Positions 1-25,701 are shown, counted from the stretch's first letter. The stretch is 27,856 bases of DNA from Saccoglossus kowalevskii (GCF_000003605.2 NW_003128369.1:531152-559007), one strand, 5' to 3'. The notes: generated from the letters alone by a model not told the origin. Numbers and translations are program-made.

Positions 1-410
1 AAATGCATTTTCTGCTGGAATGCAACAAATATAATGAGTTGCGTGCCAAACTGTTCAATAAAGCTAAGGATATGATCCCAGCATTTGAAAATAAACCTGC
101 AGAGAAAAAATTCATGGAATTGTTACAGAATGAAAACATTATTATACCAGTAGCACAGTTCATAAGTAAAAGCTTTGAAGTCAGGAAGCAGGGTCTTACT
201 TGACATCTTAATGCCTGCTGTCAATTTTGTAATTTTATATTAGATTGTATTTTAGAGATTTTGTATTATTTAGTAATTTAGTGATTGTATTTGTTATTTA
301 GTATATTGTGTTTTTGTTTTGTTTTTTTATATATATATTTCTCCTTGTACTTTGTGACCATTTTCTTTCCCTCCGGGGATTGTGTAAGAGTCAATAAGTA
401 AATAAAGTAA
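1..410 (+). mobile_element. 3' end of a LINE (non-LTR) retrotransposon, truncated by the window edge
   Basis: An open frame (3-203, open at the 5' side) ends in TGA and encodes the short Cys/His-type tail found at the C-terminus of many invertebrate LINE reverse-transcriptase proteins. The visible pattern is HFLLECNKYNELR, then a hydrophobic stretch, then AQFISKSFEVRK. The start codon in this frame is incidental, because the real protein would begin far upstream. After the stop comes a T-rich 3' UTR-like stretch ending near 'caataagtaaataaag', which looks like a LINE 3' tail. The right boundary is approximate. A second remnant with the same protein tail lies on the minus strand at about 5890-6300. 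The clade (CR1/L2-like or RTE-like) cannot be assigned from so short a piece. Confidence 0.72.
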
Positions 411-820
411 GGGGGGTTACACAGAGAAAATTCTGGGGAAGAAAAAAACTCACTGAAGAAAATTTTTATAAAAACACGTTTGATGGAGAAAAAAAGGGAA
501 AAGAGGGAACTGGTGTTGAAAAGGTTAAATCTAAGTGTATAAAAACAAATTTGTACCATATTTATATAATTTCTTACAGAGCTTCTGAAGGTCTAAGAGG
601 ATTTGAATGTTTTTTTTTCTAAATATATATCTTAATTTCTAAATTCACCCATACTGATAACTTTATTGTGTTTTGAAATCAAATGAATGAAAATTGTGAA
701 TTTGGAAGTAACAATTCGACTGTGGTTCTATTGGCAGAAAGATGCATAAACAAGTCACTGAGATGCAAACTGTGCAATCAATACCCCGGTATATAGCATT
801 TATATTTGATTCACAGTCAA
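411..820. other. non-coding stretch, nothing recognised
   Basis: AT-rich sequence between the LINE tail and the foldback-like element. The small frames on both strands have no recognisable protein. An untranslated first exon or the promoter of the decarboxylase gene could lie here or further upstream, but I see no decisive core-promoter signal. Confidence 0.4.
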
Positions 821-1592
821 TTCGTCCCAATTCACTTTCGTCCCAACACATTCGTCCCACGAGTCGATTCGTCCCAATTCACATTCGTCCATTTTTAAAA
901 ATTTTAGTCAGCATTACGATCTTGAACAGGGTCAATTTCTATGCCAACTGTTACTGACACGCTAACTAATAACTCCACGTTGCGTGAACGGTGTATTTGT
1001 ATTTATTAACTAATAACTTGTACGTTGAATGTCCGGTGTATTTGTATTTATTAACTAATAACTCCACGTTGCACATAAGGTGTATTTGTATTTATTAACT
1101 AATAACTCCACGTTGCACGTAAGGCGTATTTGTATTTATTGACTAATAACTCCACGTTGCACGTAAGGTGTATTTGTATTTATTGACTAATAACTTGTAC
1201 GGTGTATTTGTATTTATTAACTAATAACTCAGCGTTGTACGTAAGGTGTATTTGTATATAACGTCGGCAAAAACAAAATGGCGCAACAAACAATTACGCA
1301 TGCCAGTGCATGACGTGTACGTGAACAGTTCGTTGTTTGGATGTGTTTGTGCTTATTTGGCGAGTTAGTAGTGGGCTGATGAATCAACTTGTGGGACGAA
1401 TCGACTTTGGGACGAATCAACTTGTGGGACGAATCGACTTTGGGACGAATCAACTTGTGGGACGAATCGACTTTGGGACGAATTAACTTGTGGGACGAAT
1501 CGACTTGAGATGAATCGACTTGAGACGAATCGACTTGGGACGAATCAACTTGTGGGACGAATCGACTTGGGACGAATGTGATTTGGGACGAA
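821..1592. mobile_element. foldback-like element with inverted arrays of a ~16-bp unit
   Basis: The left end carries five copies of 'ttcgtccca' at 821, 837, 851, 868 and 884. The right end carries about thirteen copies of the reverse complement 'tgggacgaa' between 1392 and 1592, spaced 14-17 bp apart, mostly in alternating 'tcgactt' and 'tcaacttg' contexts. The two arrays point towards each other, so the ends can pair. Between them are a 44-bp tandem repeat and about 120 bp of unique sequence. Inverted termini built of short tandem repeats are the hallmark of foldback elements, such as Drosophila FB and sea-urchin TU elements. No transposase is present and no target-site duplication is clear. 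A local inverted satellite expansion is the alternative. Confidence 0.6.
962..1260 (+). repeat. 44-bp tandem repeat, about 7 copies
   Basis: Units begin with 'actaataact' and end with 'gtgtatttgtatttatt'. Unit starts fall near 964, 1008, 1053, 1097, 1141, 1185 and 1219, so the period is 44-45 bp. One unit is shortened by 10 bp, having lost part of the 'ccacgttgcacgtaag' segment. The array is the core of the foldback-like element. Confidence 0.9.
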
Positions 1593-1659
1593 ACCACCGT
1601 ATCCCTTTATATTTATACCTATTTTCTATTTTCAAACCCAATTTTCTTTTTCTTCTTTC

Positions 1660-1707
1660 AGTTGCAAGTCTTCATACCAATAACAATACAAAGAAATACA
1701 TTTTAAA
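1660..1707 (+). promoter_or_regulatory. candidate splice acceptor and short 5' leader of the decarboxylase gene
   Basis: A strong pyrimidine tract ending 'ttcttctttcag' places an acceptor AG at 1660-1661, followed by 46 bases before the ATG. This suggests that the first coding exon begins at 1662 with a short leader and that an untranslated first exon lies upstream. If so, the foldback-like element is inside a 5' UTR intron. The ATG context (aaaATGG, purine at -3 and G at +4) is good. No upstream exon could be identified. Confidence 0.5.
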
Positions 1708-16856
<15,149 letters not shown>

Positions 16857-17245
16857 AAAATTTTTTTTATTTTTTTATTTTTTGTGTGCAAATTGCAAGT
16901 GCTAGTGCTGACACAGTGCATTTTGCCACAGAAGTCATATTCATGTTTGGGACTACATGACAGGGCTGTGTGGCCATCTCTCTGTCAAATGGCAATTTTA
17001 ATGTGCTATCCTAGAGTTAACCAGGCTCTGTCGAACACAAGCACCTGCGGACCTTAACCAAGATTCCTCCGAAGTCGCATTCGTTAGTGAATGAATCTCG
17101 GCCAATGGAATTGGCCTTCCCATTGAGTCTGTGGCACACTCACCCTGGGTAGGGGGCGACCCTTTCATGTTCAGCCTAAGGTAGGATTTGAACTTGGGTC
17201 TATCGATCACGAGTCTGGAGCGGCAACCACTATGCCACCAGCAGG
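16857..17245 (-). mobile_element. tRNA-derived SINE, antisense to DDC, tail abutting the stop codon
   Basis: On the minus strand the head carries a pol III A box TGGCATAGTGG (17237-17227). A B box AGTTCAAATCC (17194-17184) follows 43 bases on, the spacing of a tRNA gene. The body continues without recognisable coding. An A-rich 3' tail corresponds to the T-rich run at 16862-16887 on the plus strand. The tail lies only a few bases past the DDC TAA. I could not assign a named central domain, and no clean target-site duplication was found. Confidence 0.83.
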
Positions 17246-17258
17246 TGTAGCATAATTA

Positions 17259-17587
17259 TATCCTCGGGGGCGGAGCTACGTCACGGACGTTCTACGTTGC
17301 TAAGACGCGCACCACTGTACCATGTATTTCTACGGGCTTTGTGCGCGCTGCTGTGGGACGCCTGTGGAGCCGGTGAAACTCGAGAAAACAACACAAACTC
17401 AACTTTGAAGTAATCCTGAGCAACCAAATTCATATATGTTACACACATAGGGCTAATCTTGTTACACTGTTCAGGGCACTCTCAACAACCATCGCAAAGT
17501 ACCGTTTTCTGCGAGTTTTTGGTCTTTGTTTTCACCGCGAAGGTTGCCAGGCGGTAGAAAATGCCCGGATGTCCGCCCCCGAGGATA
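17259..17587 (-). mobile_element. copy 3 (best preserved) of the 'cctcgggggcgga' MITE family, 329 bp
   Basis: Perfect 16-bp inverted ends: 'tatcctcgggggcgga' at 17259-17274 and its exact reverse complement at 17572-17587. The outer TA at each border fits a TA target site, so the terminus proper would be 14 bp, Tc1/mariner-like. GC content is well above the surroundings. Copies 1 and 2 lie in DDC introns 2 and 4. There is no transposase, so it depends on an unknown partner. Confidence 0.85.
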
Positions 17588-17767
17588 GTGACAACCTACA
17601 TATTCATTGGATTTTGTTGATGCTAGCGCCATCTATGGATAGATATTGACAGTGCTCTTGTTTTTATTATTTACAGTGAAGATGTTTAAATATGTTTGTA
17701 TTTTATCATATTTGCTCTAGTTTGAATATTTTTGAAAGTTTGTAAATTCTATGTGATTATTAAAAGC

Positions 17768-17773
17768 AATAAA
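17768..17773 (+). promoter_or_regulatory. candidate poly(A) signal AATAAA for DDC
   Basis: The first good AATAAA after the DDC stop on the plus strand, followed by T/G-containing sequence. If used, the 3' UTR would be about 0.9 kb and would contain the antisense SINE and the MITE copy. Context alone does not prove use. Confidence 0.35.
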
Positions 17774-17779
17774 TTTGTG

Positions 17780-18600
17780 CTTTCAACACACTTTCAGCTG
17801 TTAACTTGTGAGGGCGCACTTCATTATTCTCTCCCCAAACAGAACTGCCAGTGATAAAGTGACTTTTCTGGAAAAAGAGAATTAGTTTGAAGTTCAGTTA
17901 TAAAGGTATTCATTTTAACAATTAATGCAATGTTGATGCAAATTACACCATAAAATGATACATTTGTGATTTTTTTTCTCTTTTGGATTTTCCCTAGCTG
18001 ACTCAGTTTTCTCTGCTTCACGTCCGAAAAATAGAAAACAGACTGAGATAGCTGGATTGTGTCCGATAATCCAAATTTTATAATGAAATAAGTTTAACTA
18101 AAGTCAAATTTTGTCACTTTTTATAAAATATATCTAGATTTGGGTTTATCAAAATAGAAAGATGAATAAAATACTAGAAAGATTTGACAAAAAGACAGAA
18201 AATCTACACTTGTCGTCAATTTTGTATTTACACACATAATAAAAACATATCAGTTTACTACACTTATCTAATTGACAGATCTTGGAGAGCATCTTACTAA
18301 GATTTAGTTCTCATTATCAGCAGTTGATTGTCTTCTTCATTCTGTGCACATATTTCTACGTCTAAACATATATTTCATTAATTTTTTTAATCCACTTGCA
18401 AGTCACACCAATTGCACTTCACCTTTTCATAATTATTGGTAAGATTCATAAATTTAAAGATGATCAGATAACATTTTTTTTAATTATTGAAACTACAAGA
18501 AGAAAATGTTAAGTGAAATTTAGGCAATATCTTGAAAAATATACATATAACATGAACCAAAATCAACCTTTTCAAAATCTCAAATTTGGTTAATACTATA
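17780..18600. other. intergenic stretch, nothing recognised
   Basis: AT-rich and non-coding on both strands as far as I can see. Confidence 0.4.
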
Positions 18601-19330
18601 TCCAAGTTTGAAAGAAATTGAATAAATTATAACAACGAAGTCATCCATTTTTCTTTCTATACCTTCATCTCAAATGATACGGACAAGGTAAAAATGGACA
18701 CCAGTTGGCCATTTTGGTTTGAATCTCAGGGAAAAAATATGACGTACAGCTCCTACTCAATATGCATGACCCAGATACAAAGTTAAAATTAAATCACCCT
18801 GCTTGTGTTCGAGATAAGTTCACAGACTGCGATTTTGCAGACATTCAACTGAATCTGGCGATAAATTCGTGAGGAATCTGCATAGAAATTAAAAGAAAAA
18901 AAAAATGGCCACCTATCAACCATTTTTGTTCCAATCCAAAAATATGACATGCACCTGTATCCAATATGTATGAACTTCATATAAAGTTTCATCTTTGAGA
19001 AGGGGATCTGGGCATGTTTAAATAATTCAAGGACCAAAATGACCGCTAATCAGCCATATTTTATGAAATGGTAATGAAAATTGATGTGCATATGTAAGTC
19101 ATCATACTTGGTCTTTGTGTTAAATTTGAACGTAATCGATCGAAGCATGCTTGAGAAATAGCTTTGAACACGCTGATGGAATTTAACTTAATAGTCCAGA
19201 CTTTGTCCGAGACGGGGACTGGAAACAATGAAAGGATACAAGGGGTATTCATTTTCCCCCATCTGGAAAAAGCTCTTGAGATTCTGTTAACATGCACATC
19301 TATCATTTGTCCAGGGTTAATAATCACCCA
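18600..19330 (+). repeat. dispersed repeat, 'aagtttgaaagaaattgaat' / 'acggacaaggtaaaaatgg' family
   Basis: 'tccaagtttgaaagaaattg' leads into 'cttcatctcaaatgatacgg' and 'acaaggtaaaaatgg', then recurring 'tggccac' and 'atatgtatgaacttc' motifs. The copy at about 25840-26025 shares the order 'aagtttgatgaagtttggaa', an ACG tract, then 'ggtacgggcaaggtaaaaag'. Borders are approximate, and the small frames inside it are not genes. Confidence 0.55.
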
Positions 19331-21300
19331 GCAGATATCTTATGCTTTTTGTGAAATGAATGTGTTTTTGCACACCCGACTGGACTACCATGGGGTAATA
19401 ATTTTTATCATCCCTATCTGATGGACAGCATTATCGTAAACCAATGCAATTAGAGACAGTCGAGTACTTCATTCAGAGAAGCATCTCAGGCCAAGCCTTA
19501 TTATTTAAACAATAATGAATCCCCGACAATGCTATATTGGATGAAGAGAAAAGTCCATGGCAAGATAATTACCGATATTACGTCTACACCCTTCTCCTAT
19601 CCAATATGATGATGTGAGGGCTCAATATTTTTGTTATAAATCACCATATTCGAAATTAAACAAATTTGTGTTAAATTTGGGACTTTTTGTTGAAATGAAT
19701 TTATTTGCGAATGGATGTTTACATTATCATGTGACATATAAAGTTATGACATCATAAAACCTCTAATTTCAGATTGCGGTGATATATTACACGCAATAAC
19801 CTGAAATATCGAATATAGTGAGAAGAATGAAATCTACTACATACTGACATCTTTAATGTCGCATTCAAACTGCGGAACTGAACAAACAAAAAATAAGAGA
19901 CAGACAAACTGGTTTCAAAGATCCAAACAAAACTTTATGTGCTTAAGCGACAAAAGAATATTTTCTTAAATCCGGGTGTGAAACAATAAGATATACAAAT
20001 GCACCATTACAAGACAAATTACAAACTATTACAATTTACGTATGGATTTTTACACAAAATAATTACTCATTGGAAATGGAAGAAGACTCATCTTTGGGTG
20101 GGAAAATGTCTTGCGGTATGGGCGAGTGTAACTTCACTTTTTATTTAAAATACAATTGAAAACCATATGAGAATAAAATCAACATTTCTAGAAAAAAATC
20201 ATGCACCTGGGTAGTCATACAACTCATAAATTACCAATTCCGATTCATTGGTAACGAACCGAAAGTTTCCTCATAAGTTAGTTTAAGAAAATGACAACCA
20301 TGTGGATTTTTTTTAATACGGAGAAGGGGTGGGTGATAATTTCTGTTTTTCATCCACCATAACATACGTATACAATTATTAACAAGACAACTGGGTCCAT
20401 ATATTATATAAATTACAGATAAATCATTAAACATTCCCTTCTGTGAATCAAATATGCGGTGCTGTGTGAACTGACATCTAGCTCCAATGATATGCAATGT
20501 CAAAAGCGGAGCGGAGTTGACGAGCAAAAAAAATTCACTGATGAGGCGAGATGTTTGGTATGAATAAATATGACAATGACCTCTAACGAAATTTTTTTTT
20601 ATTGGAAATATTACACCAGTATCATCAGAATGAGACTTGCAGCTTCAATTTTCAATTAAAATACAAATATAAAACATTCATGAGACAATTTTTGTTTGTG
20701 CCTAAAATAAGATTTCATTATGCTGAACAAAAAAGGGAGACAAGTCCCTAAAACTTGCGTAGTCTTAGATCGAAAAGGACGGGGTGGTGGGAATTGGCAG
20801 TGTTGGCCTCCTGCTCCTATCCTGTTTACCATGACCTTTATTAGAAGCATGTCACTCACTAAATCCAGATTATGCCAAACGATCATAGGAAAATAAGTAG
20901 GTATAATATATATATTTAATTTATATATAATTCACACAGCTTTGTGGGTTCCTTGATACATCACAGTAACGAGGACATGTATTATTTTTTTTTATTTTGA
21001 GAGGTCAGTATACAAAAACTTCAGTTGAAATTTGGAACTGTGAATCTTGGAATGCTGCATTAGCACTAATTATTAAAAAATAATAATTCTTGCCAAATAC
21101 AATAAAGGTCGGAGCTACGTTTTATTCATTTATTTTATACTTCTATAATTTCCTTCTTAATTTTGGGGGTAATTCCTTAAATACAAGAAATAATCCATAG
21201 CAAGATATTTATATAGAGGGCGTATGTTGTCTGTACAAACCATTATGTGATGACTTTTATGTGTTGTTGACGACTGCAAATAACCATACCCAATTGTCAA
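19331..21300. other. intergenic stretch, nothing convincing
   Basis: A minus-strand open frame at 20231-20527 has no recognisable motifs and unremarkable composition. No repeat boundary is clear. Confidence 0.35.
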
Positions 21301-21306
21301 ACTTCT

Positions 21307-21464
21307 ACCAAATGCCAACTAAATGTTTAATTGGCCTACTGTCAATCAGATACCAAATGCCAACTAAATGCATAATTGGCCTACTGTCAATCAGATACCA
21401 AATGCCAACTAAATGCATAATTGGCCTACTACCAATCAGATCACCAATTGCCCACTCAATGTAC
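21307..21464 (+). repeat. 45-bp tandem repeat, about 3.5 copies
   Basis: Units start 'accaaatgccaactaaatg' at 21307, 21352 and 21397, with a decayed fourth from about 21442. The period is a multiple of three, so the repeat reads through as an open frame (YQMPTKCIIGLLSIR). There is no sign that it is translated. Confidence 0.92.
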
Positions 21465-21469
21465 CGGTA

Positions 21470-22550
21470 ATCATAAATGTGTACTGATAAACAATCATGA
21501 AATGGCTACATACAAGCCCTGATAAACAAATTACCGAAAACTTAGAAATCTAATTTCTCTCAATTTTTCATTAATGAATGCCTACTAATCTACTTTTCAT
21601 TACTTGACTACTTACAGCAAGAAGTTACAAGATACTGTGACCTAGTGTTCATGTGACAACTAAAATAAAATCCATGAACCAATCTTTTATCTGCGATGGA
21701 TGTCTAACAGGGACAACATGGTGCTCTGCCAACTGCAATTACATTTCCTGGTAGAAGTCGACGTTTCCACAAAATTAAAAAACAATACTAGCGATACCTC
21801 AGTTTGATACAATTACTCTAAGAATAAGAATAGAAATCAAAATATTCTCGTGATTTATTTAAAAAAACAACATCATTTACTTTCATCAGGCAAATTTAAA
21901 AGTATGTGACCTTTTTGAAATATTTGTATAATATAACATTTCAAATTGGATTCATTAATCCAATAAATAAGTAAATCAATGCCATTCGCTAACGAATAAA
22001 TTCTAAGCGCTACTAAAGCTATTAATTTTAATACCACCATTTTTGCATTTCATTTTAATATTGGCTACATTTTACAGGAGTTCTCGTTGGACAGAAACAA
22101 TTTTTCAAACAGCGTTTTTGCAAAGCTGAAATTTCACAAATGTATTGAACTGCTTTTCTGTAAAATTGTAAGGAACGCAGTGAAAAGATCAACTTCTGCA
22201 AAAGTTTGCTGTTAAGAATAAACCACCCCACTGTACAGTTGCATGAAATTGAGTAATATATCAATTTTAAAAGTAGAAATTAAACAGATTGTTAAAAATT
22301 ATACCAAATTGCCCAAATATTATTTTTTGATATAAAATAAGAAAACCTGCATTTTTGGACAAAGTTTTTTTTTTTTTTAAAAAGCAACTTTTTTGACACC
22401 AGGCTATGTTTATCGTCAGTTGTGCATTATGTTTTATGTTAACATTCTTTATCCTAATTCACTGAACTGCTAAAAGTCAAGTCCTACTGTGCAGTTGTAA
22501 TACCCTATAAAATAAAAGTGACATTTCAATCTAAAAACTGAAAATTAATT
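21470..22550. other. probable 3' UTR / intergenic region of the FAM124 gene
   Basis: Non-coding sequence downstream of the minus-strand FAM124 stop. A minus-strand AATAAA lies at 21853-21858, which would give a 3' UTR of about 0.7 kb. Nothing else was recognised. Confidence 0.35.
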
Positions 22551-23296
22551 TCAAACTGTCGGTAGAAATAGGACAACTCTGTTTCCTTCAAAGTCCTTCA
22601 ATTGCCAGTGATCGTCCGAAACTTTTTCAGCACCGATCGCTTTTGATGGACTATTTACGCGGAAGTAGAGCGAGACGTTCTCAAGCGACCGGGCATTCAC
22701 GCCGGGGTAGTGCACAAGAGTAAATTCTGCTTTCGGTGACAGTGTAAAAGTAGCGTATCGTACATCGCTGTTGTTGAGATCCCTTTCAAATGGCGTCAGG
22801 CCTGTGATATTTCTATAAAACTGGTCCATAGTATCAAAGTTAGAACGTTCCCTGACAAAGAGGGACATTCTGATCCCAGACATTGGGCAGCCCGTTTTAA
22901 CCGCCCACATCGGCATGTCTTGTTCCACATTATGGAAGTACTGCGTATCATAGTCCACCACTTTCGTAACGGCTTCTGGGAGACTATACATTTCCCAGGG
23001 TGCAGACGCTAAACATTTTGCCGACTTCACAGCACGTCTTTGCATTTGCCCAGTGAACATCATGGTCACACCCACGGACGGTACACTTCTATCAACCTTT
23101 CGATGTTTTGACGGTGGCATCCCATCCTCTGAGTGATCAGAATTATTGTCACATCCCGTCTCGCGTATTGTAACGTGCGTAAGAGCGGAGGAAAATGGTG
23201 TGATAATGGGAATCATGCTGGTTCGTAAAAGATCACCAGTGTTAATTGGCATCTCAATCTCTACCATGCATCTTGGTGGATTGGTTAGGACACAAG
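22551..23296 (-). CDS. FAM124: FAM124-family protein, last coding exon
   Basis: Ends in TGA at 22553-22551 and opens after a ttccag acceptor, completing a phase-1 codon. Recognised by its order: VGVTMMFTGQMQRRAV, then APWEMYSLP, DMPMWAV (W at 22907) and IRMSLFVRERSNFDTMDQFY, then HWQLKDFEGNRVVLF (D at 22595). The same order occurs in vertebrate FAM124A/B. Upstream is a low-complexity insert with acidic DHSEDG and basic KHRKVDR, a possible nuclear signal. The protein stops just after the conserved domain and so lacks the long C-terminal tail of vertebrate FAM124A. The molecular role of the family is not established. It lies tail to tail with DDC. Confidence 0.85.
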
Positions 23297-24040
23297 CTGG
23301 AATGAAACAGTTCATTCGTGATTAATTAACAAGAGAAAAATGCATGTTTTTGTATATCATACAATCATTACCTAGGAATCTACTTGTCCCAGACTCTAGC
23401 CATTCCAAGCATACCATGATGGTGGATTATATGTCAATACTCTCAACCAAACTCTCAATCGGCATTGAAATTTCATGTTTAATTATCAAATACTGAGCTA
23501 AAACTACACGAGTAAATTTCTGAAGTTTTAAAAAAATGCATGTATATACATTTTAGCAAAATAATGACCGTCTCCTTGGTTTTCCTGCATGTTGCTTACC
23601 ACTATCTTTGTCTGGGCCTAAGACTTCATCCTTGACACATTAAACACCAAGTTATAGGATTAAGTCTTATTTCAAAGATTAATTATCCTACTTTTGAACA
23701 TTTTAGTTAGATCATTTGCATAATTTTAGGCTGATCAATTTCCCATTAACTAATTTCCCCCCCATACGTCTCAAAGAATCTACACACCCAAATTCAGCTG
23801 CTTTTTTAATTAGAAGTTGTCAATGGGAGGCATTGATCACAGCTAGAACTGTCATCCCAACAGCTGAAAAACGTTGAAATTAGTTTCAGATTCAGATTGG
23901 GATTCAGTGAATATATTTCAGAATCCAAATTTGTAAATTAATAATCATCATCATATTTTATTGATATGTTATCAGATTACTGTAAATATTTGATTTTGCA
24001 GTTTTCACGCATATAGCGGGAACACAGAGCAGACTCAAAA
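23297..24040. other. FAM124 intron, proximal part: nothing recognised
   Basis: AT-rich intron sequence without repeat boundary or exon signals on either strand. Confidence 0.4.
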
Positions 24041-24130
24041 GCACATACATCATCGTCATGGCAAATTGTGTTCTATTCTGCAGTTTTTATAAAAACAACG
24101 GGAACAGAAGACAGACTCAACAGTGTTTAT
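24016..24130. repeat. dispersed repeat sharing the FAM124 donor-region sequence
   Basis: Contains 'gcgggaacacagagcagact' and, about 80 bases on, 'cgggaacagaagacagactc', so it is internally duplicated. The string 'caaattgtgttctattctgc' (24062-24081) resembles 26345-26364 and also the donor region of the FAM124 exon at 26407-26427. Confidence 0.5.
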
Positions 24131-24245
24131 TTTGCTTGCGTACGTCACTATGCATCTATAATATTTTGTGCATAGTGTTGTAAAATAAGCGTAAAACATT
24201 GTGGGTGTTAAAACCAAATATAAATAAATGTAATATAAACAATGT

Positions 24246-24627
24246 TATTATGTACAAAGGTCGTCATTTTTTTATTGTCATTATAATCAATCATACGCTG
24301 TTATTTTCGATGTGTCCTCATAATCACTGTTTTAATTCAGTAACACGAATGAAGATCTTTTTTCGTTATGTACAAACGGTGCCATTCTTTATTTTGTTAT
24401 CGTGTACTGTTACTTTCGATGTGTCCTCATAATCACTGTTTTAATTCAGTAACACGAATGAAGATCTTTTTTCGTTATGTACAAACGGTGCAATTCTTTA
24501 TTTTGTTATCATACGCTGTTATTTTCGATGTGTCCTCATAATCACTGTTTTAATTCAGTAACACAAATGAAGATCTTTTTTCGTTATGTACAAACGGTGC
24601 CATTCTTTATTTTGTTACTTTCGATGC
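24246..24627. repeat. 109-bp tandem repeat, about 3 copies
   Basis: 'cgatgtgtcctcataatcac' recurs at 24308, 24417 and 24526, with a partial unit on each side. Units contain 'cagtaacacgaatgaagatc' and 'gttatgtacaaacggtgcca' and are nearly identical, which suggests recent expansion. The overlapping small frames with CPHNHCFNSVT repeated are translations of the array. Confidence 0.93.
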
Positions 24628-25305
24628 AAAGTCTCATTTTTAAGCAGAATGAAAAACATAGTTGAACTCTGGTGACTTTGCCCTTTGTTATATAATATAA
24701 TTCCCTTTATCATAGTTTGTTTCAATATAAATATGCATTGTCATAATTAATTATGAATACAAACAAGTTTTTGGGTTGAACCAACAGTGGGGAATCAGTC
24801 TACCGAATGTCCTTAAAAGATGTAAATATCTTACAAAAACATTGGTGCCTTATTTGTTTAATTATTTTAAGGGACATAATTTCCAGCTTTATTCAAAGTA
24901 ATTCAGATATTTTAGTATAAAAACAAATGCCTCATCGCAAAAAAAAAAGTGCTGCATTTAGATGCATTTAAAACATGCAAGATAACAGAAAATCTTAGCT
25001 GGCTTTTATCCAAGTATTTTGTACAGGTGTCTGTCAAAAATTAATGATTCACTGAGACAAATATGAACTGCCTCATTGTGTGACTACTGTATTATATGAA
25101 AAGTAAAAAAAAAACACCCTTTATGAATAGCTATCATGTTGCAAGCTCTGCTTTGTATGCAAATCAACTTAAATAGTTAGTTGGTGTCCAGTGGAGGGAG
25201 AAGTCAACAGTACTGTTGCCTCCTGAGAATCTACATCTTCAAACACTGCAATCTTTGAAGTGCGTTTTTAAACTAGTATTATAAAAACTCTATCATTCTG
25301 TTCTA
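24628..25305. other. FAM124 intron: nothing recognised
   Basis: AT-rich non-coding sequence. Confidence 0.4.
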
Positions 25306-25701
25306 CTAGCTGAACATATTCCTGTGAGTTTTCATTTGTCGAATGAACTGTTTGTCAAATACAGAATACATATATTTTAGAACAATTTTCTTTTTAAAAT
25401 GTGGATGAAATGTTTTGCTTTTTATGTATTGTTTTTGATTTGATAACTTTGAACTAAACAGATTTTCTATTAGCTTCAGATCTTGATCAAAGTTTGGCAC
25501 CCAGTTCATAGGAGTGCTTATATTGATTTTCTGACATCTTGTTTTCTGTAAAGATTTATTGGTAGGTTTGCAAATGTGTATCAGACTGTGCAATCTCTCC
25601 ATGAGTTGGTTTTGAAACCCAGTAAGGGATACATTACCAAGGATATTATTACAAGATAAATCATTTGCTTCATTGAACACATACAACAATGCATATTTCC
25701 A
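25306..25701 (-). CDS. unrecognised open frame, possible exon nested in the FAM124 intron
   Basis: A 131-residue minus-strand frame opens right after a possible acceptor (gatctcag, AG at 25703-25702) and ends in TAG. It starts WKYALLYVFNEANDLSCNN. It has Lys/Asn/Phe/Ser-rich composition, no long low-complexity runs, a weak amphipathic middle and a basic C-terminus ending KTHRNMFS. I do not recognise a family. It could be a terminal exon of a nested gene, a decayed transposon frame, or chance in AT-rich DNA. An in-frame stop lies two codons before the candidate acceptor. Confidence 0.25.
   Translation of the reverse strand, partial: WKYALLYVFNEANDLSCNNILGNVSLTGFQNQLMERLHSLIHICKPTNKSLQKTRCQKINISTPMNWVPNFDQDLKLIENLFSSKLSNQKQYIKSKTFHPHFKKKIVLKYMYSVFDKQFIRQMKTHRNMFS

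Noticed and set aside
1229-1597. Minus-strand open frame rich in VDSSQ / HKLIRPK repeats
   Set aside because: It is the translation of the tandem 'tgggacgaa' array; the periodicity explains the peptide.
16998-17248. A functional tRNA gene
   Set aside because: A and B boxes are present, but the acceptor stem does not close and a long SINE body with an A-rich tail follows.
20231-20527. 98-codon minus-strand frame in the intergenic region
   Set aside because: No motif, no splice or promoter context; length is compatible with chance.
21261-21470. Open frame with repeated YQMPTKCIIGLL
   Set aside because: The 45-bp tandem repeat has a period divisible by three, which keeps the frame open by itself.
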